Below are positions 14,953 through 27,000 of a DNA stretch of 64,000 nt, one piece after another (the first letter of the stretch is position 1; the number at the start of each line of letters is the position of its first letter). The stretch covers positions 1,860,001-1,924,000 of the forward strand of contig NW_023504014.1 of NCBI RefSeq assembly GCF_014529535.1. Direction: 5' to 3'. This DNA is from Bradysia coprophila. Lineage: Eukaryota; Arthropoda; Insecta; Diptera; Sciaridae. The notes below the pieces were generated by a model. The model had not been told where the DNA came from and did not search any database. It saw only the letters and a program-made list of their open reading frames with translations. The position numbers were made by a program, and so were the translations under genes.

Positions 14953-16794
14953 CCTGATGCAAAATAAAAGATTTAAGGGCAGTAATAATACTCCCACGCG
15001 ACCTAACTGAAAACTAGCAGTGCAATGGTCAAACTGTGTCCACTGATATCAGAAATAGTTCAATGTGATATAAGATAGCAACCATAATATATTATTCATT
15101 GCTTCATATCTGATGTCAATACTTAACTGCACACCAGACTTTGAAACGTATGTTTATAATATTCAACAATTTATTCTTGTACCTCGTAGAAGAAACCGAA
15201 AAAAATAAATTGTTTAACATTTTTCAATTAACTAAAAACATTATACGATGATGGTCATTTTCTGATACTGTTCTCTATTTACAGATACAACACAGAATTT
15301 ATTTAAAATAATCTTTTATTCAATTCAGAATAATAAATTATTTATTTTTTATTTTCATATTACATTAACTATGTTTTCATTTCACCTCCACCTCTTCACA
15401 TGATATTTAATATCCATCCATGTAGTCGAAACACGGTTCAAAGCAGCAGAGAAGGAAAAAAAAACAAAAAATAATATGAAATACACATCACTTGTCTTGT
15501 CAAATATGATAACATCTACACCATCGGCCTCTCTTGCACAGTATGTATATTACGGCCACAAAATGATGGAAGATATTAAAAAAAATAATAATAAGGAGAA
15601 TGAGAAAATATTTTGTTTATTTTTTACTTTTATTTTACAGCATGCACACAGAGAAGTACACAGTTCATAGTTTTATGATTAGCATTAATCACTTAACATA
15701 AATTTTGTCTGCATGTAAACACGTTCGGATATGAATGATAAAATAAAAAATTTATTTCGATTACGAATTAGTTTGTGGAAATTTCACTCGAAGCACTCGG
15801 AATTAACTTCTTCTTGTTTTTCATCTCGTTTTTCGTTTAATTAATTCTGTGCTATAAATCAGCAAACGAAAAATGTACCGGGTTAACGTATGGGCTATGA
15901 CTCATTTGAATAAATCAAAATTTGAATGATAGATACAAGTCCATAAATCACAAGAAAACATTTCTAACATCAACAAGACTAATTAAAAATAAAATTCCTT
16001 CGACCTTATGAAGAACAAGATATGGTAGGCAAAAATGTTGGTGATTTTATATGTTTCTTGACTTGGATCAGAGAAAATGTTAAAGTTTAAAGTGGTGAAC
16101 AACGAACCAACGAAAAATAAAAGACGACGATTATTAAAAACCATCAAACAAAAATAAATTAACAAATAAATTCAGGCATCTGATGTGACAACCAAAAAAC
16201 ATGCGTTTTATAGTTGTAAATTAATTTCATTGTAGACAGTTGGTTATCTCTGATATTATGAAATAAAAATCAAACCGAAAATAAACAAATCATTAAAAAC
16301 TTATGTTTAATTAATACCGGACCCATGTGTGCTGCGAGTTGATTCGTTCGTTTTTGTATACAAAAATTATATTTTTTTGTTCGTTTTCAAAGATCTCATA
16401 TTACGATACGGATAGGGTTCTAAATCATTGTGCATTTTGAGCATGTTAAAATGATGTTATCGCTGGATAAAATATATAAAAAAAAAGAACCGAACGTATA
16501 ATGCTCTATTCGATTTACCTGGAATGAGACACGCTATTTTTCGTGAATAATGGCTATATCTCTGTCGCCAGTTTGGTGTGTTGAGACGATCAATTACGAA
16601 ATGCATGCAAGATGTATATTGCGTAGTGTTTGCCGTATATTCCATTACGTTTACGCAGGATTTTTATTTGTTTGACCTCTCGTTAGTTTCCTTTTAATGT
16701 TAATGCAATAAAGGCGATAAGACGAACAATTTATCCCAATGCATTTACGTAATGAAGTGTTGTTAATCAGTCAAAAACACTCAAAAGAGTAAAA
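14953..16794. other. Non-coding AT-rich stretch
   Basis: No exon, RNA gene or repeat recognised. The longest open frames are about 60 codons and low in complexity. Confidence 0.45.
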
Positions 16795-17928
16795 GTGACG
16801 CAAGTCCCTGTGCATTCTTCCAAAACAACTGATATCGCTGGATGTGACGCATTCTGCGCTTGTACGCAAAAACTGTAACAGGAAAAATTTGACCAAAGAA
16901 ATTCTAGAAACAAAATTTTACCAAAAAAATTTTGCGTCACAATGTGGCAGATGATTCGGACGTATTAGGACGTATTCTTGCCTATTTTAAAAAATTTCTT
17001 AAAAGTACTTTCCTCAACATCTGCCACTTGTGACGCAAAATTTTTTTGGTAAAATTTTGTTTCTAGAATTGCTTTGGTCAAATTTTTCCTGTTACAGTTT
17101 TTGCGTACAAGCGCAGAATGCGTCACATCCAATTTCGAAAATTTTGAATTCTGATTCATTTCATCTTAAAAAATTTTGAAAAATTTTGAAAAATTAAAAA
17201 ATTTTGAAAAATTTAAAAAATTTTGAAAAATTTAAAAAATTTTGAAAAATTTAAAAAATTTTGAAAAATTTAAAAAATTTTGAAAAATTTAAAAAATTTT
17301 GAAAAATTTAAAAAATTTTGAAAAATTTAAAAAAAATTGAAAAATTTTAAAAAATTTGAAAAATTTAAAAAATTATAAATTTAGGAAAAAAAAATTGAGG
17401 CGAGCAGAGCTTACCAAAGCCGAACAAATTTGTTCTACCATACCCATCCACACACACACACTTAAAGGTGTTCTTATATGGGGCTTATATGGGAACTTCG
17501 AGGAGCCCTAGCTCCGAAACGAGGCCGGTTCCCCCCAAATTTTTTTTTGAAATGTCTTAGAATGACGACTAGAATCTACTCCCAAAATTTCAACAAAATC
17601 TAAAGAAGACTTTAGAAGATAGGAAACACGGACGGACGGACGGACGGACTAACAAAGTAACGTAGGATTTTTTCATTTCGTTTAAAGTACTGAAATTGAC
17701 CAAATGTATGGAAATGGGGCTTCTTGGAAGATTTTTTGCGTGGCCAAATTTTAAGCTGCAAGAACGTGTGATAGCTCGTTGAACTCGTACGGACGCCTAG
17801 TTTTTTTTTTAAGCTAATTTGGAGTCACTTGTATTTGAATTGTGGAACTTCAATATTTGCTGTATATATGGTTCTGCAGTCTACGACAAAAAAAAAATTT
17901 TGAAATTTTTTCTAGTTATAGGACTTGC
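16795..17928. repeat. Composite foldback element, GTGACGCAAGTCC family, copy 1
   Basis: The element starts GTGACGCAAGTCC. It contains a near-perfect inverted repeat (16840-16953 against 17018-17130), then an AT tandem array, then about 420 bp of more complex DNA (17385-17805). That part carries a CA run, a GGAC tetranucleotide run near 17632 and the segment CGTGTGATAGCTCGTTGAAC. It closes with a truncated inverse end, GGACTTGC. Two related copies lie at 29179-31127 and 56182-57049. No coding potential seen. Confidence 0.65.
17166..17380. repeat. Short tandem array, unit about AAAATTTTGAAAAATTTA
   Basis: About twelve copies of a roughly 18-bp unit made only of A, T and one G, sitting between the foldback arms and the complex part of the surrounding element. 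A shorter version of the same array occupies the same place in the copy at 56385-56490, so it belongs to the element. Confidence 0.8.
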
Positions 17929-19345
17929 TATGCTAACGTGGACACTATTATTTCATACAATGATGAAGGCATGAGTTTGTATATTACAATGTCCTGGTGA
18001 TAGAGTGAAAATCTGCCCAGTCCAGTTGTTCTCTACAATGAACAGATGTAGGACGACAGTGGTTTTTCTTGACTGTGGACTTCGAAGATAATTTATTAAT
18101 CTTAGTAACTTCAACACACTGAACATGTAGCTAGCTAGTACGTACAACTGCACAGATCGAGCGACTATGTTTTTAATTTCAAGTAAAAACGATCAGATGG
18201 TACACTAACTTAGTCCGCTGAGAATAGAGATAATTTCATTCAAAAACATCTTGAAAGGATCGCCCGAATAATGTTTTTAAAGATATCGAATACCAGCCCA
18301 TTCTTCGATACGACCCCGACTTAAACTTGTATGAAATTCCATTAAACATTAACAACATTCTGATGATTGTATCCATCGAATTATAATATATTTTGAAGTT
18401 GTTGAAGAACCATTACATCAGTCAATTTGTATGTCTAATTCAAACATCGGTCCTTAGTCCATACGAGGAAAAAAGAGCGCTGAGTGCCTACTTAAGGTGG
18501 AACGTAACCGAAAGGAGGGAAAAAAGAAATAACAACAAAAAACCATTATTTGTTTTGATGACTATGCGATATTGTTTTCTTGTAACGAAAATAGACGGGA
18601 AAAAAGTAACAACCGCATTAAACAAAAATATTTATCTTCCAATAACAATCACACATCGAACACGAACAATGAGCATTCGGTTTTTTTTCGATTCAATAAA
18701 AATGAATAAAATTAAAAAAACGAAAAAAAAAATCAAATCGTAAAATAACTAAATAACGCGTCGGATACTAAATTAAAATAGAATTTTATCGAATAAAAAA
18801 CCGAATTCAAAATTTTTCGAATTTAAACAATTCCACAATTGGATTCAATTAAACAAGCGGCCATCAAAAAATGTTGTAATTGTTTCAAATTCGAATATTT
18901 AAAGTAAACATAGAAAATTTTATGTACAAATTTATGCACGAAAGCGTGCGTTGCATTTGATCAATTCCAAACATTTTGTTCGGTTGCATTGAACTTTAAA
19001 ATAAAAAATATTTAAAAAAAATTGGAAGCTTTCATACCATCGACGCTCGCATAATATATGCAATGTGTATTGGTAGTTCATAAATTTTCCTGAAAATGAA
19101 TTTTCAATTGCATTAGGTTTCGTTGAGTAAGTGCACTTTATAAACAATGACTACATTGCGTTAACAGCAGTGGCACTGTCATTGAATGTGAAAATATATC
19201 GATGAAAATGGATGGAAGTTGGAAGTATAGCTTTTATATATGACTATATACAGTGATGCCATGCAGGCATTTACTCCCATTAACTTTTAAAAGATGAACG
19301 TTATTGTAAAACTATTTTTTTTATCACACTGCACTGGCATAAGAG
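17929..19345. other. Non-coding stretch
   Basis: No gene or repeat recognised. The 116-codon open frame at 18393-18743 is dominated by Lys, Asn and Arg codons from A-rich DNA and has no recognisable similarity. Confidence 0.45.
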
Positions 19346-19696
19346 CAGGGACTAATTTTGAGAAAACGTTTTTTCAATTTTCTCAAAATTTTTCAATTTT
19401 CTCAAAATTTTTCAATTTTCTCAAAAATTTTCCAAAATTGTCTCAATTTTCCCAAAATAATTTCTCAAAAATTTTCCCAATTTATTTCAATTTTCCCAAT
19501 TTTTTTCAATTTTCCCAAATTTTCGCAAATTTTTTCAATTTTCTCAATTTTCTCAATTTTCTCAAATTTTGAGAAAATTGAAGAAAAAAAATTCCAAAAA
19601 TTTTCTCAAATTTGTCCTAAATTTTCTCAAAAATTTTCCCTAAATTTTTTCAATTTTCCCAAATTTTCTTTAAAATTTTCTCAAAATTGGTCCCTG
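19346..19696. mobile_element. hAT-type MITE (CAGGGAC ends) with 8-bp target duplication
   Basis: The left end reads CAGGGACTAATTTTGAGAAA and the right end is its inverse complement with one or two changes. Flanking 8-mers are CATAAGAG (19338-19345) and CATAAGGG (19697-19704), a duplication with one mismatch. The interior is almost entirely TTTTCTCAAAATTTTTC-like low-complexity sequence. It explains the 92- and 121-codon Phe/Ser-rich open frames, which are not genes. No transposase. Confidence 0.8.
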
Positions 19697-21386
19697 CATA
19701 AGGGAAATCACTTCGCTTTTTAATTAATTAGTCCATGAAAAAAGCTAGAAAAAAAAATGGCTCTGATGTTCAACCACAGTTTATTGAACCGATGGAAGTA
19801 ACCACTTTACAGCGGGATATGCATATACCGCCTATATTTGAATACGAATCGCATTTAATGGCAGAAAGGAAATTGAATTCAATTATGATTCGGTCGCCCT
19901 TTTGTCAGTAAACTATGACTTTACAAACCGAATGAAATTTAATTAAACTAAGCAAACTACCTCTACATTGCTGGTAAATTGAATTTATGGCGAATTAATT
20001 CGAACTTAGATGTGAAAGTCTTTGGATTTTTCTCATAAAAGGAACATAAATGCGGATGGTGGGACTTAATACGTAAGTCAGTTGTTTAACTTAATTTGCT
20101 GATCAAGAAATACTTATCATCATACTCTGCTTTGAATTAGAAGAAAATATTAACTCTCAGATCATCGGAAATGAAAATTCGCAAGTGAAATTGATTGTCT
20201 GATTCAGAAACTTATCTCAATTTAATAAACCGGCAGGATTTTCCATCCACTGTCCATCAATCTTATTATTTAGTTATCGTGTCTGCATATTATGACGGAT
20301 GCCGGTTAACGAGAACATGAAAAATTGCCAAATTATTATCTTAAACAAATATCAAATTGGAGCGAATGGAATACTAATTGCTGGAGATGGAATACTTGTT
20401 GAACTTGAGCATGATGGATTGCATTTTAACGTACATCGTTGACTATATAAACATGTTTGTATATAATGCATATTGTATAACTGCAATCATGCTGAAAATA
20501 TAATGATAGTGTACGAGGTTGAAGAGAAGTAAAGACGAAAAAAAAATACTCGAAGCAAAATAAGCAAATACTCAAAACGAAGCCAAGAAGGATAGATGAG
20601 ATTGCAGTTTTTTTTTCGAAATATTTTTTTTTTCTTCATAAAGTTATTATCAAGTTGTTAAGAGCTTGTTTTTTGTTTGTTAATGGAAATTATCGTTAAA
20701 ATTTATTTTCTTCATATTTATACTTCATGCGGTTAGGCGATGTGTATAATACATTGCTACAAAAAAAAAGAAACCATAAAAATAATATTGTGATCGAATG
20801 GACGCCTGAAACTCAAATATTTTTCTTTTAAACGGTCAATCATCAGATAATTATTTATGAATTTTGAATTGCTTGTACTGTTATTGTTTGTTTACGGCAC
20901 TCAAAGCCACCCAAATTATGAAAATTATTTTAACAATCATCCAAGTTTATTGTAAGAAATATTTGAGTGCCGCAAATGGGTGTCTATACAAAGAAATGGC
21001 TTACTTTGAAGAGAAACTACCATGACGTGGTCGTCAATCAAATGGGCATTTTAAGTTGGTTGTACCTGAACTCAGTTCTGTGGTCTCAACATCAACAATG
21101 AATGGCCTCAAGAGGAAATCATCTTTTATTTTAACGTTGATTTCCCCGATTATTTTTAATGTTTCGTTGCTACAACATAGAGATGTCATTGAAATACATG
21201 ACGACAAAAACGGAGGTCAACTACGTAACAATATCTTCTGAGAAATTCGACACATTTTTGTGTATCCTCGGAGTCAGTAAAATTCCGACATGAATTTCCT
21301 CTAGCTGTTTTTCAGCTGGTCCACTCATACAAACAACAGTGCGTATTCGTATTTATATTGGTGAAATAGATGAGGCGACATAACTA
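19697..21386. other. Non-coding stretch
   Basis: No exon, RNA gene or repeat recognised. Confidence 0.45.
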
Positions 21387-22650
21387 CACGGTCAATATCG
21401 TCAGGAACGATATTATCGTTTTTCAGACGATAGTATCGTCCAAAAAACGATAGTATCATTTTTTAGACGATACTATCGTCTAAAAAACGATATTATCGTC
21501 CAAAAAAATTTCATCCTGGACGATAATATCGTCTACAATTATAAATTTTAAAATATTTTCAGGACGATATTATCGTTTTCTTGACGATATTATCGTTTAA
21601 AAAAACGATAATATCGTTTTTAAACGATAATATCGTTTTTTTGACGATAATATCGTCCTGGATGAAAATATCCGCTGGATATCGTTATCGTTATTTTCTT
21701 TTTCTGAACAATTTTATCGTTATTTTGGACGATAATATCGTTTTTAATTAATTTATTTTTTTTTAATTTGAGACGATAATATCGTTTTTAATTAATTTAA
21801 AATAAAAATTCTAGACGATAATATCGTCCTGGGCGATATTATCGTTCTGGATGGTTGTTGAAGACGAAACACAAAATCTTGTAGATAAACACCTTTTTAT
21901 AGACGGCAAATATATATTACAAATTGGTTCATTTGGTTCCGTAAATTTAAATTTTATATAGAAAAATTACACAGACTAATTATGAGACGATGCGAGAAAA
22001 AAAAAATTAACTCCTAAGTTCCGACACCGTTCCGGCGCCCTGCTCGCATTGCGGCCCTCGCTCGGCGTGTTAAAACGCTTTTTATGTACAATCTAAGTTG
22101 GTATTCATTTCGTAAAAAGATGAATTATTTAGGGACGAACTAAACGCCTTTTTTAAACACTGATGTGTAGGTGATTTCCTCTGACAATTGTTTTTCGATA
22201 TTTTGGAAGAGAATTCGGTTCTTGCTGCACCTCTGAGTAAAATTGAGTCCTGGACAATATTGCCACCCAAAACTAAACGATAATATCGTCCTGGGCGATA
22301 TTATCGTTTTTTTAAACGATAGTATCGTGCTGGACGATATTATCATTTAAGAAAACGATAATATCGCCCAGGACGATATTATCGTTTTGGACGATATTAT
22401 CGTACAGAAAACGAAAATATCCATTAGATTTTCTAGAACGGTAATATCGTCCAGAAAACGATAATATCGTTTTTTGAACGATAATATCGACAAGAAAACG
22501 ATACTATCGTCTAGACAATATTTTAGAATTTTTCAATTTAGACGATATTATCGTCCTGGATGAAAATTTTTTGGACGATATTATCGTTTTTTAGACGATA
22601 GTATCGTCCAAAAAAACGATAATATCGTTCCTGACGATATGGACGGTGTG
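21387..22650. repeat. Palindrome-dense foldback element (ACGATATTATCGT words)
   Basis: The ends are inverted repeats: CACGGTCAATATCGTCAGG on the left and the inverse of CACCGTCCATATCGTCAGG on the right. Between them are roughly thirty copies of a 13-bp near-palindrome ACGATANTATCGT, mostly with A or T in the middle and a few G or C, spaced irregularly and joined by short T- or A-rich links. A central part (about 21850-22270) lacks them. There is no target duplication and no recognisable protein. A relic of the same type lies at about 51404-51480. It is probably a non-autonomous DNA element. Confidence 0.7.
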
Positions 22651-24045
22651 GAAATGTCCCGCCACCGGTGAAATATAGTTACAGGCACACTCGTGGTAGT
22701 GGTAAAGTCGGATAAAAACGCATTTTTCTTTGTATGCGTGAGCCAGATGAAAAACAGCTTAAGCAAATTCATGTCTGAATTCCACTGACGTTCAATGTAA
22801 TTATAGAGGTCTTTTGGGAGTATCAGAATACATTTTTTCAAACATTTCCCAGACGATAGGAGTTGAAGAAAAATTATTATTTTTCAGTGCTTGCAGGCTC
22901 TGTATTTTTGTAGACATCTGCACGCCTTTTGTAGACAATTTGGATTTATGCAAAATGATGTTAACCTCTCAGCTGAAAGCGTGAAATCTCTCTAATCAAA
23001 CATTAAGGCTTGATTTCCAATTACTAAAAAAGTACTCCGTGTAAATTTTGTCAATTTTTGCTTAGTTTCCTTGACAGCTCGCACTCTCACGGAATACTTT
23101 TTGTGGATTGGAAACCATACTTAATTTATGAGATTTACGAAACATTCTGAGTAGGAAAAACAAAAATTCTCATCATCACCAATTTCAATTTCCAATTTAA
23201 ATGAAATTAAAATTCTATTTTTTGATTGTAAATTGTTGGGTCTTCTGCAAAGCATCAATGGTTTTTCGTTATTTCATTATTATTACATTTTATTTCGGTA
23301 CATCTTTCTCATACACCGGCGTATTATAATAATATCTCCGATCAAAAATCCCAAGACAAGCCGTACAAACACACCAATTTATTTGTTCGAAAACAAAATC
23401 CACAAAGTACCGACAAAGTAGAAAAAATTCTTAAACAAAATTTCTTAATTGTTTGTTCGTTATGTGTAAGTTTGATCGTATTCAATTCAATTCCATACAC
23501 ACAATCAACACGCACAAATATATACTAAATAATATTAAAAAAATAAAAAAAACAACTTTGATTCGGGTAAATAGAGTGCGAATAATTTTTGTTGGATTAA
23601 ATTTGATCTTTAAGCCTATGCAATAAAATAAAGTAAAAATACAAATAAAAAGAAGGAAAAAAAAATATTTCAATGAGGATTACTTATTAAATAACAATGC
23701 ACCAACCAGCATGAAAGATTATTTAAAAAAATTGTTTGGTAGAAAAGGGGAATATGAGATTTAGATGTAGAAAATAAAAAACGTTTAAGAATGGAGAGGG
23801 TCACATCCAATAGATCAAATGGTTATAACACCTTTTTTATTTGAAAATTGGATTTTCTTAACTGCTCACACAATAGAAAATTAAAAAATTCTGATTTTTT
23901 TATTGCTTTTTCATTCAAACTCATTGTTACACCAGTACAAATAGAATTCAAACATAAAAATCCTCACGATCCCCCCGGTTTATATTTTATTATTCAACAC
24001 TTCTCGTTCAGAATTTAATTTTTTTTCTTTTCTTTCTTTTTCCAG
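22651..24045. other. Non-coding stretch upstream of the first RYK exon seen
   Basis: No repeat recognised. It ends in a strong polypyrimidine tract and the acceptor TTTCCAG at 24039-24045. The preceding RYK exon was searched for by eye and not found; it must end in phase 1 and encode a signal peptide and the start of the WIF domain. Confidence 0.5.
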
Positions 24046-27000
24046 GCCTTTCAGCTGAATTATATTATGTGCGAGACGGACAAGTGAATGAGTATGCACT
24101 TCATTTTATTGTTCCGGTTCCGGCAAATGTTAGAGACATTGCATTCACCTGGCAAAGTTTGGCTGGACGACCGGTAAGCATTATTCACCAAAAACAACAA
24201 CAAAAACATCTCATTATTCATTACCGGCTGCGTATATACAACCGAACAAAAAACCATCATTCATAATCTAAGTGTTGCATCTTGTTATGCATTCAACTCG
24301 ATTCACTTATTACGTGTTTCGTCGTTACATTGCATTCGTTCATTAACACGTTACACAAAATGATTTATTACACCGCGTTTAATGAGGCAGTGATGCATGC
24401 CAAGATCTATTGGAACCGATTCGAAGCTATTCGAAGCAAAAATGTTGTGTGTAGGCTACAAATAAAACGAAAATTTCAGACAGTGGGAAGAGAACTTATA
24501 AACTCTATCGGCGTAAGTCATACCGAATATTATGAACGGAATGTGTATGAGCATTATAATTAGAATATTCAAATAGTTTAATCAGACTTGATGAGCAGCG
24601 ACATATTTTTTTTGATTGTCTAAATGGGTCAAGTATGCTTTCAATTGTCATTTAGTTCATTCCGTGCTGGAAAGAAAATGTTCTCGTTTGTGCTTCTGAT
24701 TTCCAAGCACACCCTAAAGGCAAAAATCTATTTTCAGAAAATTGTTAGCCCCGTACGAAGTACAAAGGGGCTTATAGGATTACGATGCCGTGTGTAATTG
24801 ATGGAATTCGAAGCAGACGGTAAGGGCAAAGTGTTTGCCTATGTTCATAGATGACGAATCCGCAATAAAAATTTGGGCCGTCTGTCCGTCTGTCCGTCAC
24901 GTCGATATCTTGAGTAAATCAAATCCGATTTCAAATTATTTTTTTTTCCCTGAAAGATAGTCAAAATAGTGAGGCTAAGTTCGAAGATGGACATATTCGG
25001 GTCGGCCCTTCGTGAGTTAGGGCCACCTAAGTGATTTAAGGTCTTTTGGTGATATTTATGGCAAAATAAACGATGGAAATGTAAATGACACGGCAAATGA
25101 TAGGTATTGTCAATATCAATCCAGGAAAAAAAAGTTTTTTAAAATCGGGTGAGTGGACCGTGAGTTAGGGCCTTAGAAGTGAAAAGCTACTAGGGCCCTG
25201 TGCGTATTTTACATACAACTCGAGTAAATTTCATTCGTTTTTCGTAATTTTTGTGTCATTTGGAAGGTAATCAAAGGCCGAATAGAATGTTGTTGAAAAA
25301 AAAAATTAAATTTGGGTCCTTGGCCTAAGGCCGCTACTAGGGCCCTATGTGTATTTTACATATAACTCGAGCAAATTTCATCAGTTTTTCGTAATTTTTG
25401 GTTCATTTGGAAGGTAATCAAAGGCCGAATAGAATGTTGTTGAAAAAAAATTAAATTTGGGTCCTTGGCCTAAGGCCGCTACTAGGGCCCTATGTGTATT
25501 TTACATATAACTCGAGCAAATTTCATCCGTTTTTCGTAATTTTTGTTTCATTTGGAAGGTAATCAAAGGCCGAATAGAATGTTGTTGAAAAAAAATTCAA
25601 TTTGGGTCCTTGGCCTAAGGCCGCTACTAGGGCCCTATGTGTATTTTACATATAACTCGAGCAAATTTCATCCGTTTTTCGTAATTTTTGTTTCATTTGG
25701 AAGGTAATCAAAGGCCGAATAGAATGTTGTTGAAAAAAAAATTAAATTTGGATCCTCGGACTGAGGCCGATACTAGGCCCTATGTGTATTTATACTCAAT
25801 AAATTAAAATTTTAGGGCTATTTGAAATTTTTGTTTTATTTGAAAGGAACGTCGTACGGGGCTTCGTAATTGCGCTATGCGCAATTTCTAAGATGTACAC
25901 ATTCCATAATAATTTTACTTTAACTACATTAACCGGCGCAATAGGCTTACGGTCAAAGTAGGGTGACAGACGCACTAGGGTCACGTACGCAATAGATATA
26001 CGGGTTTGTACGGGGCTCAGTCGCAGCAAACGCTCCGACTGTTCTGATGGCTCGTTCTCTTCCCTTTCACATATTACACCCTATATGGCCAGCTATGAAT
26101 ACATCTTGGTTTATGCGATCTGTTGTCGAATGCATTGGTTTTTAATTAACAGTGAAAATATGTGTCGCCGCCATTTGTGAAACGCCCTCAACCGATAACA
26201 TATTTCACACCTCAATTTAATTAGTCTAAAAATAAACGTTTAATTTAATATTGCCTTTCAACCCAACCAGCTACCCTACAATATAAACATTGCAACATCG
26301 GATGTAGCCGTTTTACCACGACCAACAATGAATATATCGCACACCGGTAATATGCCCACCAATATTGAAACATTTTCGATAGAAATGCGATGTACTGGAC
26401 TGCGGCCAGCTGAAGTTGAAGTTACGATAACCATTGAAGTGACACTGAACCGAGCCACAAATAATGTAACGGAGTTGGTGTTCAAACGGAAGAAGATTTG
26501 TTTGGAAAGGTAAATTCGAAAATCATTTTTAAATTGTAAAGGAAGCGGAACATAAACGTATGCTGTTCATCTCATAATTACAGTGACCACACAGAAAACA
26601 GCGTCGACGATCCGCTACTGTTAGAAACAGTTGCAGCTCCACCGAGTGGAATCATGACATTCGTTATCGGCGGTATTGTCGCATTGCTATTGGTTGCCGT
26701 TTTGATTTCAATTGCTTATTGTACGCGGGGTTCGTCCAAACGTAATTCGCACCACGGCCAACCATTACGAACATCAAGCTTTCAACGGCTGCAAACCCAT
26801 CCATCGTCGGGTCCACCATCGATTATCTTCCCACCGGCACCCACATCAACACTTCCGCGCAGCAAAGTTGACTACTCCGAACCGGAAGAATTGCATCGTC
26901 GCATTGCCGAGTTGACTGTACAGCGCTGTCGCGTTCGTTTATCCAGTTTATTACAAGAGGGAACGTTTGGCAGAGTTTATCGTGGCACGTACAACGATTG

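Noticed and set aside
18393..18743. 116-codon plus-strand frame, Lys/Asn-rich
   Set aside because: A-rich composition, no similarity, no splice or promoter context.
19294..19723. Phe/Ser-rich open frames of 92 and 121 codons
   Set aside because: They translate the TTTTCTCAAAATTTT low-complexity interior of a hAT MITE.
21387..22650. CRISPR-like array of regularly spaced repeats
   Set aside because: Palindromes are irregularly spaced, spacers are short A/T runs, and the context is eukaryotic.
24282..24563. 93-codon plus-strand frame inside the RYK intron
   Set aside because: No recognisable similarity and located between two firmly placed RYK exons; treated as intron.
24745..26056. Helitron, because of the near-3' hairpin and a CTAA nearby
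   Set aside because: The second copy has GTAA at that place and similarity continues far beyond it, so it is not a Helitron end.
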